DNA of 64,000 bases from positions 1 through 64,000 of the forward strand of contig NZ_JASBVP010000001.1 of the NCBI RefSeq assembly GCF_029961025.1, in the 5' to 3' direction. The notes beneath the pieces are model-generated. The model made no database searches. It saw nothing but the letters and a program-made list of their open reading frames with translations, and was not told the DNA's origin. The stretch is from Mycobacterium sp. (GTDB lineage: Bacteria; Actinomycetota; Actinomycetes; Mycobacteriales; Mycobacteriaceae). The position numbers were made by a program, and so were the translations under genes. Numbering within the stretch: the first letter of the stretch is position 1; every line of letters starts with the position of its first letter. Positions 1 to 6,316 of this stretch are shown here, piece after piece.

Positions 1-71
1 ACAGCCTGCAACACCGTCGCCGTGCCGTAGCACACCGAGCAGCCCAGAGCCAGCAGCAACCCGATCAGCAC
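1..71 (-). CDS. N-terminal fragment of a membrane protein, cut by window edge
   Basis: Reading leftward from a GTG at 71, the first 23 codons encode a very hydrophobic segment (VLIGLLLALGCSVCYGTATV) that looks like the first transmembrane helix of a multi-pass membrane protein. Small residues in such a helix recall DMT/EamA-like permeases, but that is a guess. The rest of the gene lies beyond position 1. The 139 bp between this start and the vapC stop hold no gene; a 5-bp hairpin (GGGGC/GCCCC, 109-125) is the only structure seen. Confidence 0.45.
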   Translation of the reverse strand, partial: MLIGLLLALGCSVCYGTATVLQA

Positions 72-210
72 ACACCGACCCTACGAGACAGGTCAGCCGG
101 CTACCCACGGGGCGCTGAAAGCCCCTGTCGCACAGGTGTACTGCACCGGGTGCCGCGCTGGTATCGCGAATTGCCCTAAGCACCCGTCCGCTGCGCGGCC
201 AGGCTGTCGC

Positions 211-594
211 TCAGACCTTGATGATCGTGAGACCGGCCGCGCCGTCGAGGTTGGCAAAGTCGTCGTAAGGGGTGACGACGGGCAGCGCTCGCGAAGCAGC
301 GATGGCTGCGGTCCACAGGTCGTTGATCCGGACTCGGTGGCCAGTCTCGGCCAGATGGATGCGTAGCCGCGCCCACATGCGCGCCGCTTCCTCATCGACC
401 GGCAGCGTTTCCATGTCCGCAACGGATTCGAGGGTCGCGAGTTGCTGCGCCCGGCTATCGGAAGTGCGTGCGGCCAGCACGCCGACGGTGAGTTCGGCAA
501 GCGTGATCACAGTAGTCGCGACCTCGGTGGGGATCAGCAACTCCTCGAGTTGACGGCCCGTTTCGGAGGCGAGGAACACCGATGCGTCGAGCAA
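211..594 (-). CDS. vapC: VapC-type PIN-domain ribonuclease toxin
   Basis: A 127-aa PIN-domain protein, the usual VapC size. It shows the conserved acidic residues: Asp3 in the opening LDASVFLA strand, Glu34 in ITLAELTVG, Asp96 in RINDLWTAA and an Asp pair in VVTPYDDFANL. VapC toxins are Mg-dependent RNases that cut tRNA or rRNA and are blocked by their cognate antitoxin. It lies 20 bp downstream of the Phd-type antitoxin on the same strand. The start is a TTG at 594; no ATG or GTG lies in frame between the antitoxin stop and the PIN core, so the N-terminus is slightly uncertain. Confidence 0.85.
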   Translation of the reverse strand: MLDASVFLASETGRQLEELLIPTEVATTVITLAELTVGVLAARTSDSRAQQLATLESVADMETLPVDEEAARMWARLRIHLAETGHRVRINDLWTAAIAASRALPVVTPYDDFANLDGAAGLTIIKV

Positions 595-614
595 CCCCGC
601 TGGCGGCGTCTCGC

Positions 615-875
615 TTATCGAACAGGACCGAGATCGTCGGTGGTGTCGCCGGCGAGTAACGCGAGGTCGTCGCGCAAACCTGGATCCGCTTGCGCGCGGT
701 GCAACCGGGCCAGAAACTCGGTTTTGGCCAACCAGCGCCGACGCGGAAGCCCAGCCGCGGTAAGCAGTGCGACGGGGCGGCCCTCGACCGTGACGGTGAT
801 GTCTTCTCCGGCTTGCACGCGGCGAAGCACCCCCGCCGTATCGTTGCGCAAGTCACGGGAAGCCACTTCGGACAT
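615..875 (-). CDS. vapB: VapB antitoxin, Phd/YefM-type
   Basis: An 86-aa antitoxin. The N-terminal part (MSEVASRDLRNDTAGVLRRV, then GEDITVTVEGRPVALL) is the Phd/YefM DNA-binding fold found in many mycobacterial VapB proteins: residues 1-50 bind operator DNA and the C-terminal tail wraps the toxin. It is the first gene of a two-gene operon with the PIN toxin downstream. The ATG at 875 is preceded by a TACGTT -10 box six bases away, suggesting a leaderless transcript, and by overlapping inverted repeats likely to be the autoregulatory operator. Confidence 0.85.
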   Translation of the reverse strand: MSEVASRDLRNDTAGVLRRVQAGEDITVTVEGRPVALLTAAGLPRRRWLAKTEFLARLHRAQADPGLRDDLALLAGDTTDDLGPVR

Positions 876-881
876 GCCACA

Positions 882-899
882 AACGTACTACGTTCGTAG
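882..899 (-). promoter_or_regulatory. vapBC promoter and putative autoregulatory operator
   Basis: Two overlapping inverted repeats lie just upstream of the antitoxin start: ACGTA-C-TACGT (883-893) and CTACG-TT-CGTAG (888-899). On the minus strand a TACGTT -10 box (887-882) ends six bases before the ATG at 875, so the repeats cover the promoter. Phd-type antitoxins commonly repress their own operon through such sites. Confidence 0.5.
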
Positions 900-960
900 C
901 ATCGGGTTCGCTACGCTCCCGACCGCCGCGCCGACACGAACAAACTCCGCGGCGCACCGT

Positions 961-1153
961 CCCCAATGCGCTGCGGCGGGCGGCGCTGGTAGCGGGCCAG
1001 CATCGCGGCGGCGCTGCATCATCGATCGGTGCCGCTCCCGGGCCTCGGGGTTATTGAAGTCGGGGCCGGGCGCCTCGACGGCGAGCCGGCTGCCGGTGGC
1101 GGTCAGCGTCTGGATGCGCTCGAACAGCAGATCCTGGCCCGCGGCCGCGGCAA
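961..1153 (-). pseudogene. Fragment of a class I SAM-dependent methyltransferase gene
   Basis: On the minus strand this stretch encodes about 40 residues ([20 protein letters not shown] followed by [17 protein letters not shown]) that match, almost residue for residue, an internal part of the intact methyltransferase at 27937-28881 ([37 protein letters not shown]). Nothing of the N-terminal half or the C-terminal end remains, so it is a relic of a PF04072-type (Rv0281/Rv0726c-like) gene. A rightward open frame beginning at 1029 runs antisense through it and is not a real N-terminus. Confidence 0.75.
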
Positions 1154-1187
1154 GTCACTCTCCGGGGATCAGAAGCACTCACCGGTC

Positions 1188-1337
1188 GTGCAAGTGCGGG
1201 TGTCAGAGCACACGCGCGACAGGCTTCGGGCGATCGCCAAGGCCCGCGGCATGAGCGTTTCGAAGCGGTCCCGAAAGGTGCTCGACGAGTTCGTCGCACG
1301 CGAGGCGCTTGGTGATCCAAGCCCGAGGTGCTGGTAA
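1188..1337 (+). CDS. Short ribbon-helix-helix-like orphan antitoxin fragment
   Basis: From a GTG at 1188 this encodes 49 residues. The core (QVRVSEHTRDRLRAIAKARG then MSVSKRSRKVLDEFV) resembles the strand-helix-helix of a VapB/MazE-type DNA-binding antitoxin. No toxin gene follows and the C-terminal toxin-binding tail is missing, so this is probably the remnant of a toxin-antitoxin operon. The same frame stays open upstream to 1029 only because it crosses the methyltransferase relic. It could still encode a small DNA-binding peptide. Confidence 0.35.
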   Translation: MQVRVSEHTRDRLRAIAKARGMSVSKRSRKVLDEFVAREALGDPSPRCW

Positions 1338-1519
1338 CCCACCTTCGGTGCCGACATCCTTATGCCGGCGCGACAACGCGAGCACGCACCGGCCGAAGCT
1401 GCGGGGCCATGTGAAAGTTGCGACTGTACGAGAGCTCCTGAGCCCAATCCCACACGTGACGGCATGTGGCAGTTACCTCGCGCTGGTGTGCGTCGTAACG
1501 ATGCGGAAGGATGCGGGCC

Positions 1520-1666
1520 GTGAGTCTGGTGGAGCGGTTGGAGCGGGAGTGATATGCGGCGGCCACTGCGCGCCCGAGGGATTCGGCGAGGTACGCGGCG
1601 GTGCTGGAGCGGGCGGTGCTGACGTGCGACGCCGATCCGGAGGCGGCTGAGATGTTCGACCTGTAG
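1520..1666 (+). pseudogene. Possible broken small gene with in-frame TGA
   Basis: From a GTG at 1520 the frame reads MSLVERLERE, then TGA at 1550-1552, then continues for 37 codons (YAAATARPRDSARYAAVLER and on) to a TAG at 1664-1666. The composition is helix-rich and codon-like, so it may be a small gene interrupted by one nonsense change. The family is not recognised. Its end overlaps the palindromic operator of the next vapBC operon. Confidence 0.2.
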
Positions 1667-1681
1667 CACTAGTGCTACAGT
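1661..1681 (+). promoter_or_regulatory. 20-bp perfect palindrome over the vapB promoter
   Basis: CTGTAGCACTAGTGCTACAG at 1661-1680 is a perfect 20-bp palindrome. Its right end supplies the -10 box TACAGT (1676-1681), which ends six bases before the GTG of the downstream antitoxin at 1688. A dimeric Phd-type antitoxin bound here would directly occlude RNA polymerase, so this is a strong autoregulatory operator candidate and implies a leaderless mRNA. Confidence 0.65.
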
Positions 1682-1687
1682 AGCGTT

Positions 1688-1942
1688 GTGGCCAAGCAGA
1701 TCACCCAGCGGGAGCTGCGTAATAACAGCGGCGAGATCATGCGCCAGCTTGATCAAGGCGAGTCGTTCGTCGTGACCAGGAACGGCGTCCCGGTCGGCGA
1801 GCTGTGCCCGCTGCGCCGGCATCGATTCGTCGCCGCCGAAGCGGCTGTCGCCGCGTTCAGGGGCGCTCCGGCGGTGGACTTCGACCGGTTCCGACAAGAT
1901 CTCGATCGGGCAGCCAGCCAGGAGATCGCGCCTCGTGGCTGA
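1688..1942 (+). CDS. vapB: VapB antitoxin, Phd/YefM-type
   Basis: An 84-aa Phd/YefM antitoxin. The opening MAKQITQRELRNNSGEIMRQ and the following FVVTRNGVPVGELCPL are the canonical DNA-binding half; the tail from about residue 50 would cover the PIN active site of its partner. The GTG start at 1688 lies six bases after a -10 box embedded in a perfect palindrome, so the transcript is probably leaderless and autoregulated. The stop overlaps the start of vapC by 8 bp, indicating translational coupling. Confidence 0.88.
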   Translation: MAKQITQRELRNNSGEIMRQLDQGESFVVTRNGVPVGELCPLRRHRFVAAEAAVAAFRGAPAVDFDRFRQDLDRAASQEIAPRG

Positions 1943-2348
1943 GGCTGCGCGTGCGGCGCGGGGACTCATCGACACCTCCGTCGTGATCGATCTGGATCAC
2001 CTCGACGCCGAGCAGCTCCCCAGGGAACTGGCCATCAGCGCCCTTACTATGGCTGAGCTCGCCGCCGGTCCGCACGCAACGGCCGATGCCGGCGAGCGCG
2101 CACGACGTCAGGATCGCCTACAGCGAGCCGAGGCCAACTTCGATCCACTGCCGTTTGACAGCGACTCGGCGAGGGCCTATGGACGCGTCTACGCCGCGAT
2201 CGCCGCGACGGGTCGAAAGGCACGTGGTCCCCGAGCCGTCGATCTGTTGATCGCCGCCACCGCCGTGGCCACCAACCTGCCGCTGTACACACGCAACGTC
2301 GATGACTTCCAGGGGCTCGAACGCGTGCTGACCATCGTCGGCATCTGA
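1935..2348 (+). CDS. vapC: VapC-type PIN-domain ribonuclease toxin
   Basis: A 137-aa PIN toxin. Conserved acidic residues are visible: Asp13 in GLIDTSVVIDL, Glu41 in LTMAELAAG, Asp103 in PRAVDLLIAATA and an Asp pair in YTRNVDDFQGL. This is the arrangement of a metal-dependent RNase. The GTG start at 1935 overlaps the antitoxin stop by 8 bp. The 206 bp downstream contain no recognisable gene before the next antitoxin promoter. Confidence 0.88.
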   Translation: MAEAARAARGLIDTSVVIDLDHLDAEQLPRELAISALTMAELAAGPHATADAGERARRQDRLQRAEANFDPLPFDSDSARAYGRVYAAIAATGRKARGPRAVDLLIAATAVATNLPLYTRNVDDFQGLERVLTIVGI

Positions 2349-2504
2349 TTGCCGCGTGCTCGCGACTTCGGCGAGCGCCAATTCGCTGTCAGCCGCCGAC
2401 TCGGAGTTGGTGTTCACCACCGCGCGGTGCCGCGACGCGGTGTTTCGACTGGGTTGGAATCACCGTCCGGCACTGGTGCGAGCCGCGTTGCGGCGCGCGC
2501 CAAA

Positions 2505-2549
2505 GCACGTGTATTGTCATCATCCGATGCTGAAAAACGTGCCTGGAGG
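2505..2549 (+). promoter_or_regulatory. Promoter, operator-like repeat and RBS of third vapBC operon
   Basis: A TATTGT -10 box at 2512-2517 would start transcription near 2524. It is bracketed by the inverted repeat GCACGT (2505-2510) and ACGTGC (2537-2542). A strong GGAGG ribosome site (2545-2549) lies five bases before the ATG at 2555. Unlike the Phd-type vapB genes nearby, this ribbon-helix-helix antitoxin has a conventional leader. Confidence 0.45.
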
Positions 2550-2554
2550 TAGGG

Positions 2555-2749
2555 ATGCGGACGACGATCGCCTTGGATGATGACCTCGTCCGAGAAGCGC
2601 AGCGCTTGACGGGAACCACCGAAAAGAGCGCGTTGGTTCGTGAGGCCCTGCGAGCACTGATCGAGCGCGAAAGCGCCCGACGTCTAGCCAAACTGGCGGG
2701 CAGCGAACCCACGCTGGAAGCCGTCCCGAGGCGGCAGACAACACGGTGA
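2555..2749 (+). CDS. vapB: VapB antitoxin, ribbon-helix-helix type
   Basis: A 64-aa protein beginning MRTTIALDDDLVREAQRLTG, the typical ribbon-helix-helix VapB fold: a DNA-contacting strand followed by two helices (residues 1-45), then a basic toxin-binding tail. It is preceded by a GGAGG ribosome site and overlaps the following PIN toxin by 4 bp (GTGA). Antitoxins of this kind bind inverted repeats in their own promoter as dimers of dimers. Confidence 0.88.
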   Translation: MRTTIALDDDLVREAQRLTGTTEKSALVREALRALIERESARRLAKLAGSEPTLEAVPRRQTTR

Positions 2750-3117
2750 TCCTCGTCGACACGTCGATTTGGGTTAAGCACCTGCGCGTCGGCGACCCAC
2801 AGCTTGCCACCCTCCTGCAGGACGGACACGTGCTTACCCACCCGTGGGTCATCGGCGAACTCGCACTCGGCCAATTGTCTCGTCGCAGCGAGATTCTCGG
2901 GCTGCTCCACAACCTTCCGCACGCACAGACCGCAACCGACGCCGAGGTGCTGAACCTGGTCGAAAGCCGGCAGCTATTCGGGATCGGCATCGGTTACGTC
3001 GATGCGCACCTACTGGCCGCGACGCTCCTAACCGCAGGAGCCCGCCTGTGGACAGGCGACAAGCGGCTCGCGACAGTCGCCGCACAGCTCAGACTTAGCG
3101 CGAAGCCGACGGCCTAA
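2746..3117 (+). CDS. vapC: VapC-type PIN-domain ribonuclease toxin
   Basis: A 123-aa PIN protein opening MILVDTSIWVKHLR, with Asp5, Glu39 (VIGELALGQL), Asp86 (GYVDAHLLAA) and Asp104 (LWTGDKRLA) as the likely metal-binding carboxylates. The size and motif spacing are those of the VapC32/VapC group paired with ribbon-helix-helix VapB. Its GTG start overlaps the antitoxin stop, so the pair is translationally coupled. Confidence 0.9.
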   Translation: MILVDTSIWVKHLRVGDPQLATLLQDGHVLTHPWVIGELALGQLSRRSEILGLLHNLPHAQTATDAEVLNLVESRQLFGIGIGYVDAHLLAATLLTAGARLWTGDKRLATVAAQLRLSAKPTA

Positions 3118-3121
3118 GCGA

Positions 3122-3667
3122 GTGAACGCCGCTCACGGCGTCGGTGGGTGGTCCTTAGCCAGTGGGCGCCACCCTTTGCTGGCGTTATCGACGTGGGAGG
3201 AGTTCGGCGAACTGCCCCTCCGTCTTGAGCGTGCCGTCGTCGACGGTGAGCCGATGACGGATCTGGATTGGGCGCGAGTGCTGTTTTTGACTGAAGTCAC
3301 GTGTGCCAGCGACCTAATCGGGCCAGGCCTGGACTTCGCGAGGATGACCGAATGCGGCTGCTTTGTGGATCAGCCGGCGCAATCGACCGCGATCTCGAGG
3401 GCTGCGCAGATCTCGCGCATCCGGGCGTCGGCAAGCCGGCCAAGGCGGCTGACCAAGACCGCGACCGAGACGTTTTCCACCGAGTCCAGGTTGACCGCAC
3501 AGTGGCGCGGGATCGGGTCGGAATCCGGTTCCAGGACGACCTCGCTGGCGAGTCCCCGGATGGTCGTGGTGCAAGGCGCGACGAGGGCAGCCGGAGCCGA
3601 GGGATCGCCGCGTCACGGGACAGCACAACGACTGGGCGGCGCAATGCCGCGAGGGCCTCATCGATGA
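3122..3667 (+). pseudogene. Truncated copy of a conserved hypothetical gene (paralogue at 18533)
   Basis: Codons 21-74 (STWEEFGELPLRLERAVVDG and [20 protein letters not shown]) are closely related to the protein starting at 18533. After codon 77, near 3353, homology ends and the frame becomes arginine/serine-rich because it runs antisense through the mazEF relic. The gene is therefore probably a 5' fragment with its 3' part replaced. The family is not recognised. The GTG at 3122 begins 2 bp after the vapC stop, but the true start may be internal. Confidence 0.5.
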
Positions 3668-3755
3668 GGGCGGCGTCGGTGATTCCCGACCGCAGGCGCC
3701 GTGCACTGTCAAGGAGTTCGGCATCCACCGTCGTGCGCAGCCGTATGCGGCTCAT
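3370..3755 (-). pseudogene. Fossil mazEF module: antitoxin N-terminus joined to MazF C-terminus
   Basis: From an ATG at 3755 the first 40 codons ([20 protein letters not shown], then [15 protein letters not shown]) are a ribbon-helix-helix antitoxin. The frame then passes directly into [12 protein letters not shown], the MazF start-of-domain strand, without the antitoxin tail or the MazF N-terminus. In the next frame the MazF C-terminal half follows ([53 protein letters not shown]) to a stop at 3370. An internal deletion plus a frameshift thus collapsed an antitoxin-toxin operon into one broken gene. Confidence 0.75.
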
Positions 3756-3855
3756 GCCATGAGTATGCCACTAACACCACGGCCCGCTGCCGCGGCAAAC
3801 CCGGCACGGATGTCGGTGCCACGATGCATACTGCCTCCTGTCGAAGGAGATGCAG

Positions 3856-4908
3856 GTGACTACGGCCAGTTCGCGGGTTGGCCGCAGATTCGGCAAGTAC
3901 AGCCTGAGCCGGTTGCTGGGCGGGGGCGGGATGGGTGAGGTCTACGAGGCCTACGACACCGACAAGGGCAGAACCGTTGCCCTGAAAATCCTTGCCGAGC
4001 AGTACTCGCAGGACGAACGGTTCCGCACGCGCTTTCAGCGTGAGTCACACGCCGCGGCGATTCTACAAGAGCCACACGTCATTCCGATCCATGACTGGGG
4101 CGAAATCGCGGGCGCGCTGGGGCGCGCCGCCCAACGCGCACTGAAAGGAAACGGACACACGCCGTCTCAGACCGATACGATGCCGGCCCCCGGCAATGTG
4201 GGTCCTGGATGGTTCGGCGCGCAACCAGGCGGTCCTGCAACGGCTCCCACGGTTGCCGCGCCTGCCGGGGCGATGCGCGGCGGCTCGGGGACGCGAACGC
4301 TATTGATCGTTGTCGCAGTTGCCTCGGCGCTGCTCTTGGGTGGCGTTGGCGTCGTCATCGGTCTTCTCGCCAACCAAAAGTCCGGACCCGAACCCAGCGG
4401 TGCACCCACGACCGCCTACCCCACCCAGCCGTCCTCCGCCGCTCCTGAACCCGCCATCACCACCGAAATGCCTTCGGCGCCAGCAGCGCCCACGTCCACC
4501 CCCGAGTCGCCGCCGGCGGATCCCGAGGCGGCCGCTCTGCAACGGCTGCGCCAACGCGCGCGCTCGGACCGCCCCTTTGTCGCCGCCGAACTTGCCGATC
4601 ATTGGGTGCCGCAACTCAGTTCCAAGCGCCCAGGGGTCGTCGACGAGGGCGTGGTGTGGAATAACGCAATGATCCTGCAGGAGCATCTTGACCTGCGCGA
4701 GCAGTATCGCGATGTCCGACTGCTGTGGTCGGGCGACTGGTCGACATTCTCCGCGCCGGATTATTGGGTCACCGTCGTCGGCATCACCTACCCCGACGCG
4801 TCGGGTGCGCTGGCGTGGTGCAGAAGCCACGGTTTTGACCGCGACCACTGCGTCGCCAAGCTGATCAGCGCAACGCACCCGGTGCCGGGCAGCACCGCGT
4901 ACAACTGA
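3856..4908 (+). CDS. Receptor Ser/Thr kinase paralogue lacking the catalytic core
   Basis: A 350-aa intact frame related end to end to the kinase at 20008-21576 but missing 178 codons. It keeps the glycine loop (GGGGMGEVYEAYD) and the ATP-anchoring lysine (VALKILAEQ), then jumps from HDWGEI to AGALGRAAQRAL: the hinge, HRD catalytic loop, DFG and APE motifs are gone. The juxtamembrane linker, one transmembrane helix (about residues 150-175) and the extracellular C-terminal domain (HWVPQLSSKRPGVVDEGVVW, LLWSGDWSTFSAPDYWV) remain. It cannot phosphorylate. The GTG at 3856 is chosen over the ATG at 3850 because AAGGAG (3844-3849) is correctly spaced only for the GTG. It may be a decoy receptor or early-stage pseudogene. 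Confidence 0.8.
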   Translation: MTTASSRVGRRFGKYSLSRLLGGGGMGEVYEAYDTDKGRTVALKILAEQYSQDERFRTRFQRESHAAAILQEPHVIPIHDWGEIAGALGRAAQRALKGNGHTPSQTDTMPAPGNVGPGWFGAQPGGPATAPTVAAPAGAMRGGSGTRTLLIVVAVASALLLGGVGVVIGLLANQKSGPEPSGAPTTAYPTQPSSAAPEPAITTEMPSAPAAPTSTPESPPADPEAAALQRLRQRARSDRPFVAAELADHWVPQLSSKRPGVVDEGVVWNNAMILQEHLDLREQYRDVRLLWSGDWSTFSAPDYWVTVVGITYPDASGALAWCRSHGFDRDHCVAKLISATHPVPGSTAYN

Positions 4909-5063
4909 CCGGCGACGCCAGCGTTAGCCCGCGTGGGCGTGGATCGGCCAGACGCCACCGCCTACGCGGCCAGGCAGCGGATTGGTGATGCGCTGTCGCC
5001 GGGCGTGCGCCGCCGACCGACACCCGGTCCACGGCGGCCGCCGGCTTTTGGCAGACTATCCGC

Positions 5064-5567
5064 ATGGCACAGATAACGTTGCGTGGAAATCCGGTCAATA
5101 CGGTTGGCGAGCTACCGGCCGCGGGATCCCCGGCTCCCGGCTTCACCCTGACGGGCACCGACCTCGGCGCGGTCAGCAGCGCACAGTTTCACGGTAAACC
5201 CGTCTTGCTCAACATCTTTCCGTCCATCGACACACCCGTCTGCGCGACCAGCGTGCGGACCTTCAACGAACGCGCGGCCGGAAGTGGTCTGTCCGTGCTG
5301 TGCGTGTCGAAAGACCTACCCTTTGCGCAGCAACGGTTCTGCGGCGCGGAGGGCATCGAGAACGTCACGGCGGCATCGGCGTTCCGTGACAGCTTCGGCG
5401 AGGACTACGGTGTCACCATGGTCGACGGTCCGATGGCCGGGCTGCTGGCGCGGGCCGTGGTGGTGATCGGCGCGGACGGTAAGGTCGCATACACAGAGTT
5501 GGTGCCCGAAATCGCCGCCGAGCCCAACTACGATGCGGCACTGGCCGCACTGAGCTCGTCGGTGTAA
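5064..5567 (+). CDS. tpx: Thiol peroxidase Tpx
   Basis: A 167-aa atypical 2-Cys peroxiredoxin that reduces hydrogen peroxide and alkyl hydroperoxides with electrons from thioredoxin. The signature PSIDTPVCATSVRTFNERAA carries the peroxidatic cysteine (about residue 60), and a second cysteine in QRFCGAEGI (about residue 93) is the resolving one. The length matches Mtb Tpx (Rv1932). It stands alone, between the truncated kinase and a leftward vapBC operon; no OxyR/FurA-type site is obvious upstream. Confidence 0.95.
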   Translation: MAQITLRGNPVNTVGELPAAGSPAPGFTLTGTDLGAVSSAQFHGKPVLLNIFPSIDTPVCATSVRTFNERAAGSGLSVLCVSKDLPFAQQRFCGAEGIENVTAASAFRDSFGEDYGVTMVDGPMAGLLARAVVVIGADGKVAYTELVPEIAAEPNYDAALAALSSSV

Positions 5568-5693
5568 ATCCCCAGCCCCGCACAAGCTGTTCCATCCAGG
5601 GCGCGTCATCCGGGGAGCGAGCGCTGGCTGACCTCGGCTACGCCAGAAACTCCCACTCGGCGTTTGTATTTCGCGACAGCATGACGTATGCCG

Positions 5694-6092
5694 TCAGCCC
5701 GTCCAGATCCGAAGCGGTGTGCATGTGGCGAGGCGGTCGAAGTCCTCGTCGGCATGCAACATCGGGGCACCGGTACGCACGCAGGGAGCGGCGATCAAGC
5801 AGTCGAGCGTCTTGCGAACGGTGACGCCGGCGCGTCGCGCCGCGCGATACAGCCTGGCCGCGAGCACGAAATCATCAAGATCCTGCAGGCGAAGGATCGG
5901 GAAGGCGCGCAGATGCCGCTCCACCAGCGCCGCCTCCCGATCCGACCGCAGCCCCTGCAGAACCTCGGTCAGGATGACGTCGGTGAGCCCGATGGGTTGT
6001 CCCGATTCAATGAGCTGCACACAACGCTGGGCCTGCGGGGCGGGGGTGTCGTTCAAGACGTCGATCCACACACTCGTGTCAACGACGATCAC
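5694..6092 (-). CDS. vapC: VapC-type PIN-domain ribonuclease toxin
   Basis: A 132-aa PIN toxin opening MIVVDTSVWIDVLN. Asp5, Glu43 (ILTEVLQGL), Asp97 (RKTLDCLIAAP) and an acidic cluster at HADEDFDRLA form the expected metal site. It overlaps the preceding ribbon-helix-helix antitoxin by 4 bp (6089-6092), so the toxin is translated as the coupled second gene. Confidence 0.9.
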   Translation of the reverse strand: MIVVDTSVWIDVLNDTPAPQAQRCVQLIESGQPIGLTDVILTEVLQGLRSDREAALVERHLRAFPILRLQDLDDFVLAARLYRAARRAGVTVRKTLDCLIAAPCVRTGAPMLHADEDFDRLATCTPLRIWTG

Positions 6093-6286
6093 GGCCGGCC
6101 GCGTCGACTCTCGGCCAGGTCGCCGTCCCAGTGCACCTTCCCGCGCAGGTCCAGCACGCCGATCTGGCGATGCCGGGCGACGAGTTCACGCAGCGCCAGG
6201 TCCACCGTCTCGCGCTTGGTGCGGGTGCCGACCAGACGCTGCGCTTCGCGCAAGACGTCGTCATCGATGTCGATGTTCGTCCGCAT
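6089..6286 (-). CDS. vapB: VapB antitoxin, ribbon-helix-helix type
   Basis: A 65-aa antitoxin opening MRTNIDIDDDVLREAQRLVG, very like the VapB at 2555. The open frame extends 30 codons further upstream, but the ATG at 6286 is chosen because the ribbon-helix-helix strand starts there and a TAGCTT -10 box lies seven bases upstream, implying a leaderless mRNA. The tail LRGKVHWDGDLAESRRGR would contact the toxin groove. Confidence 0.88.
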   Translation of the reverse strand: MRTNIDIDDDVLREAQRLVGTRTKRETVDLALRELVARHRQIGVLDLRGKVHWDGDLAESRRGRP

Positions 6287-6293
6287 ACACGTA

Positions 6294-6316
6294 AAGCTAC
6301 ACCAGCTCTTGTGTAG
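6294..6316 (-). promoter_or_regulatory. vapBC promoter and operator-like inverted repeat
   Basis: On the minus strand TAGCTT (6299-6294) is a -10 box seven bases before the ATG at 6286. It overlaps one arm of the inverted repeat CTACAC (6297-6302) / GTGTAG (6311-6316), which is a plausible VapBC autoregulatory site. Confidence 0.4.

Noticed and set aside
109..125. GGGGC/GCCCC hairpin between the first two genes as a terminator
   Set aside because: A 5-bp stem without a U-tract is expected by chance in sequence of this GC content.
1029..1187. N-terminal extension of the small ribbon-helix-helix-like frame
   Set aside because: This part is antisense to the methyltransferase relic, so it is an accidental open frame.
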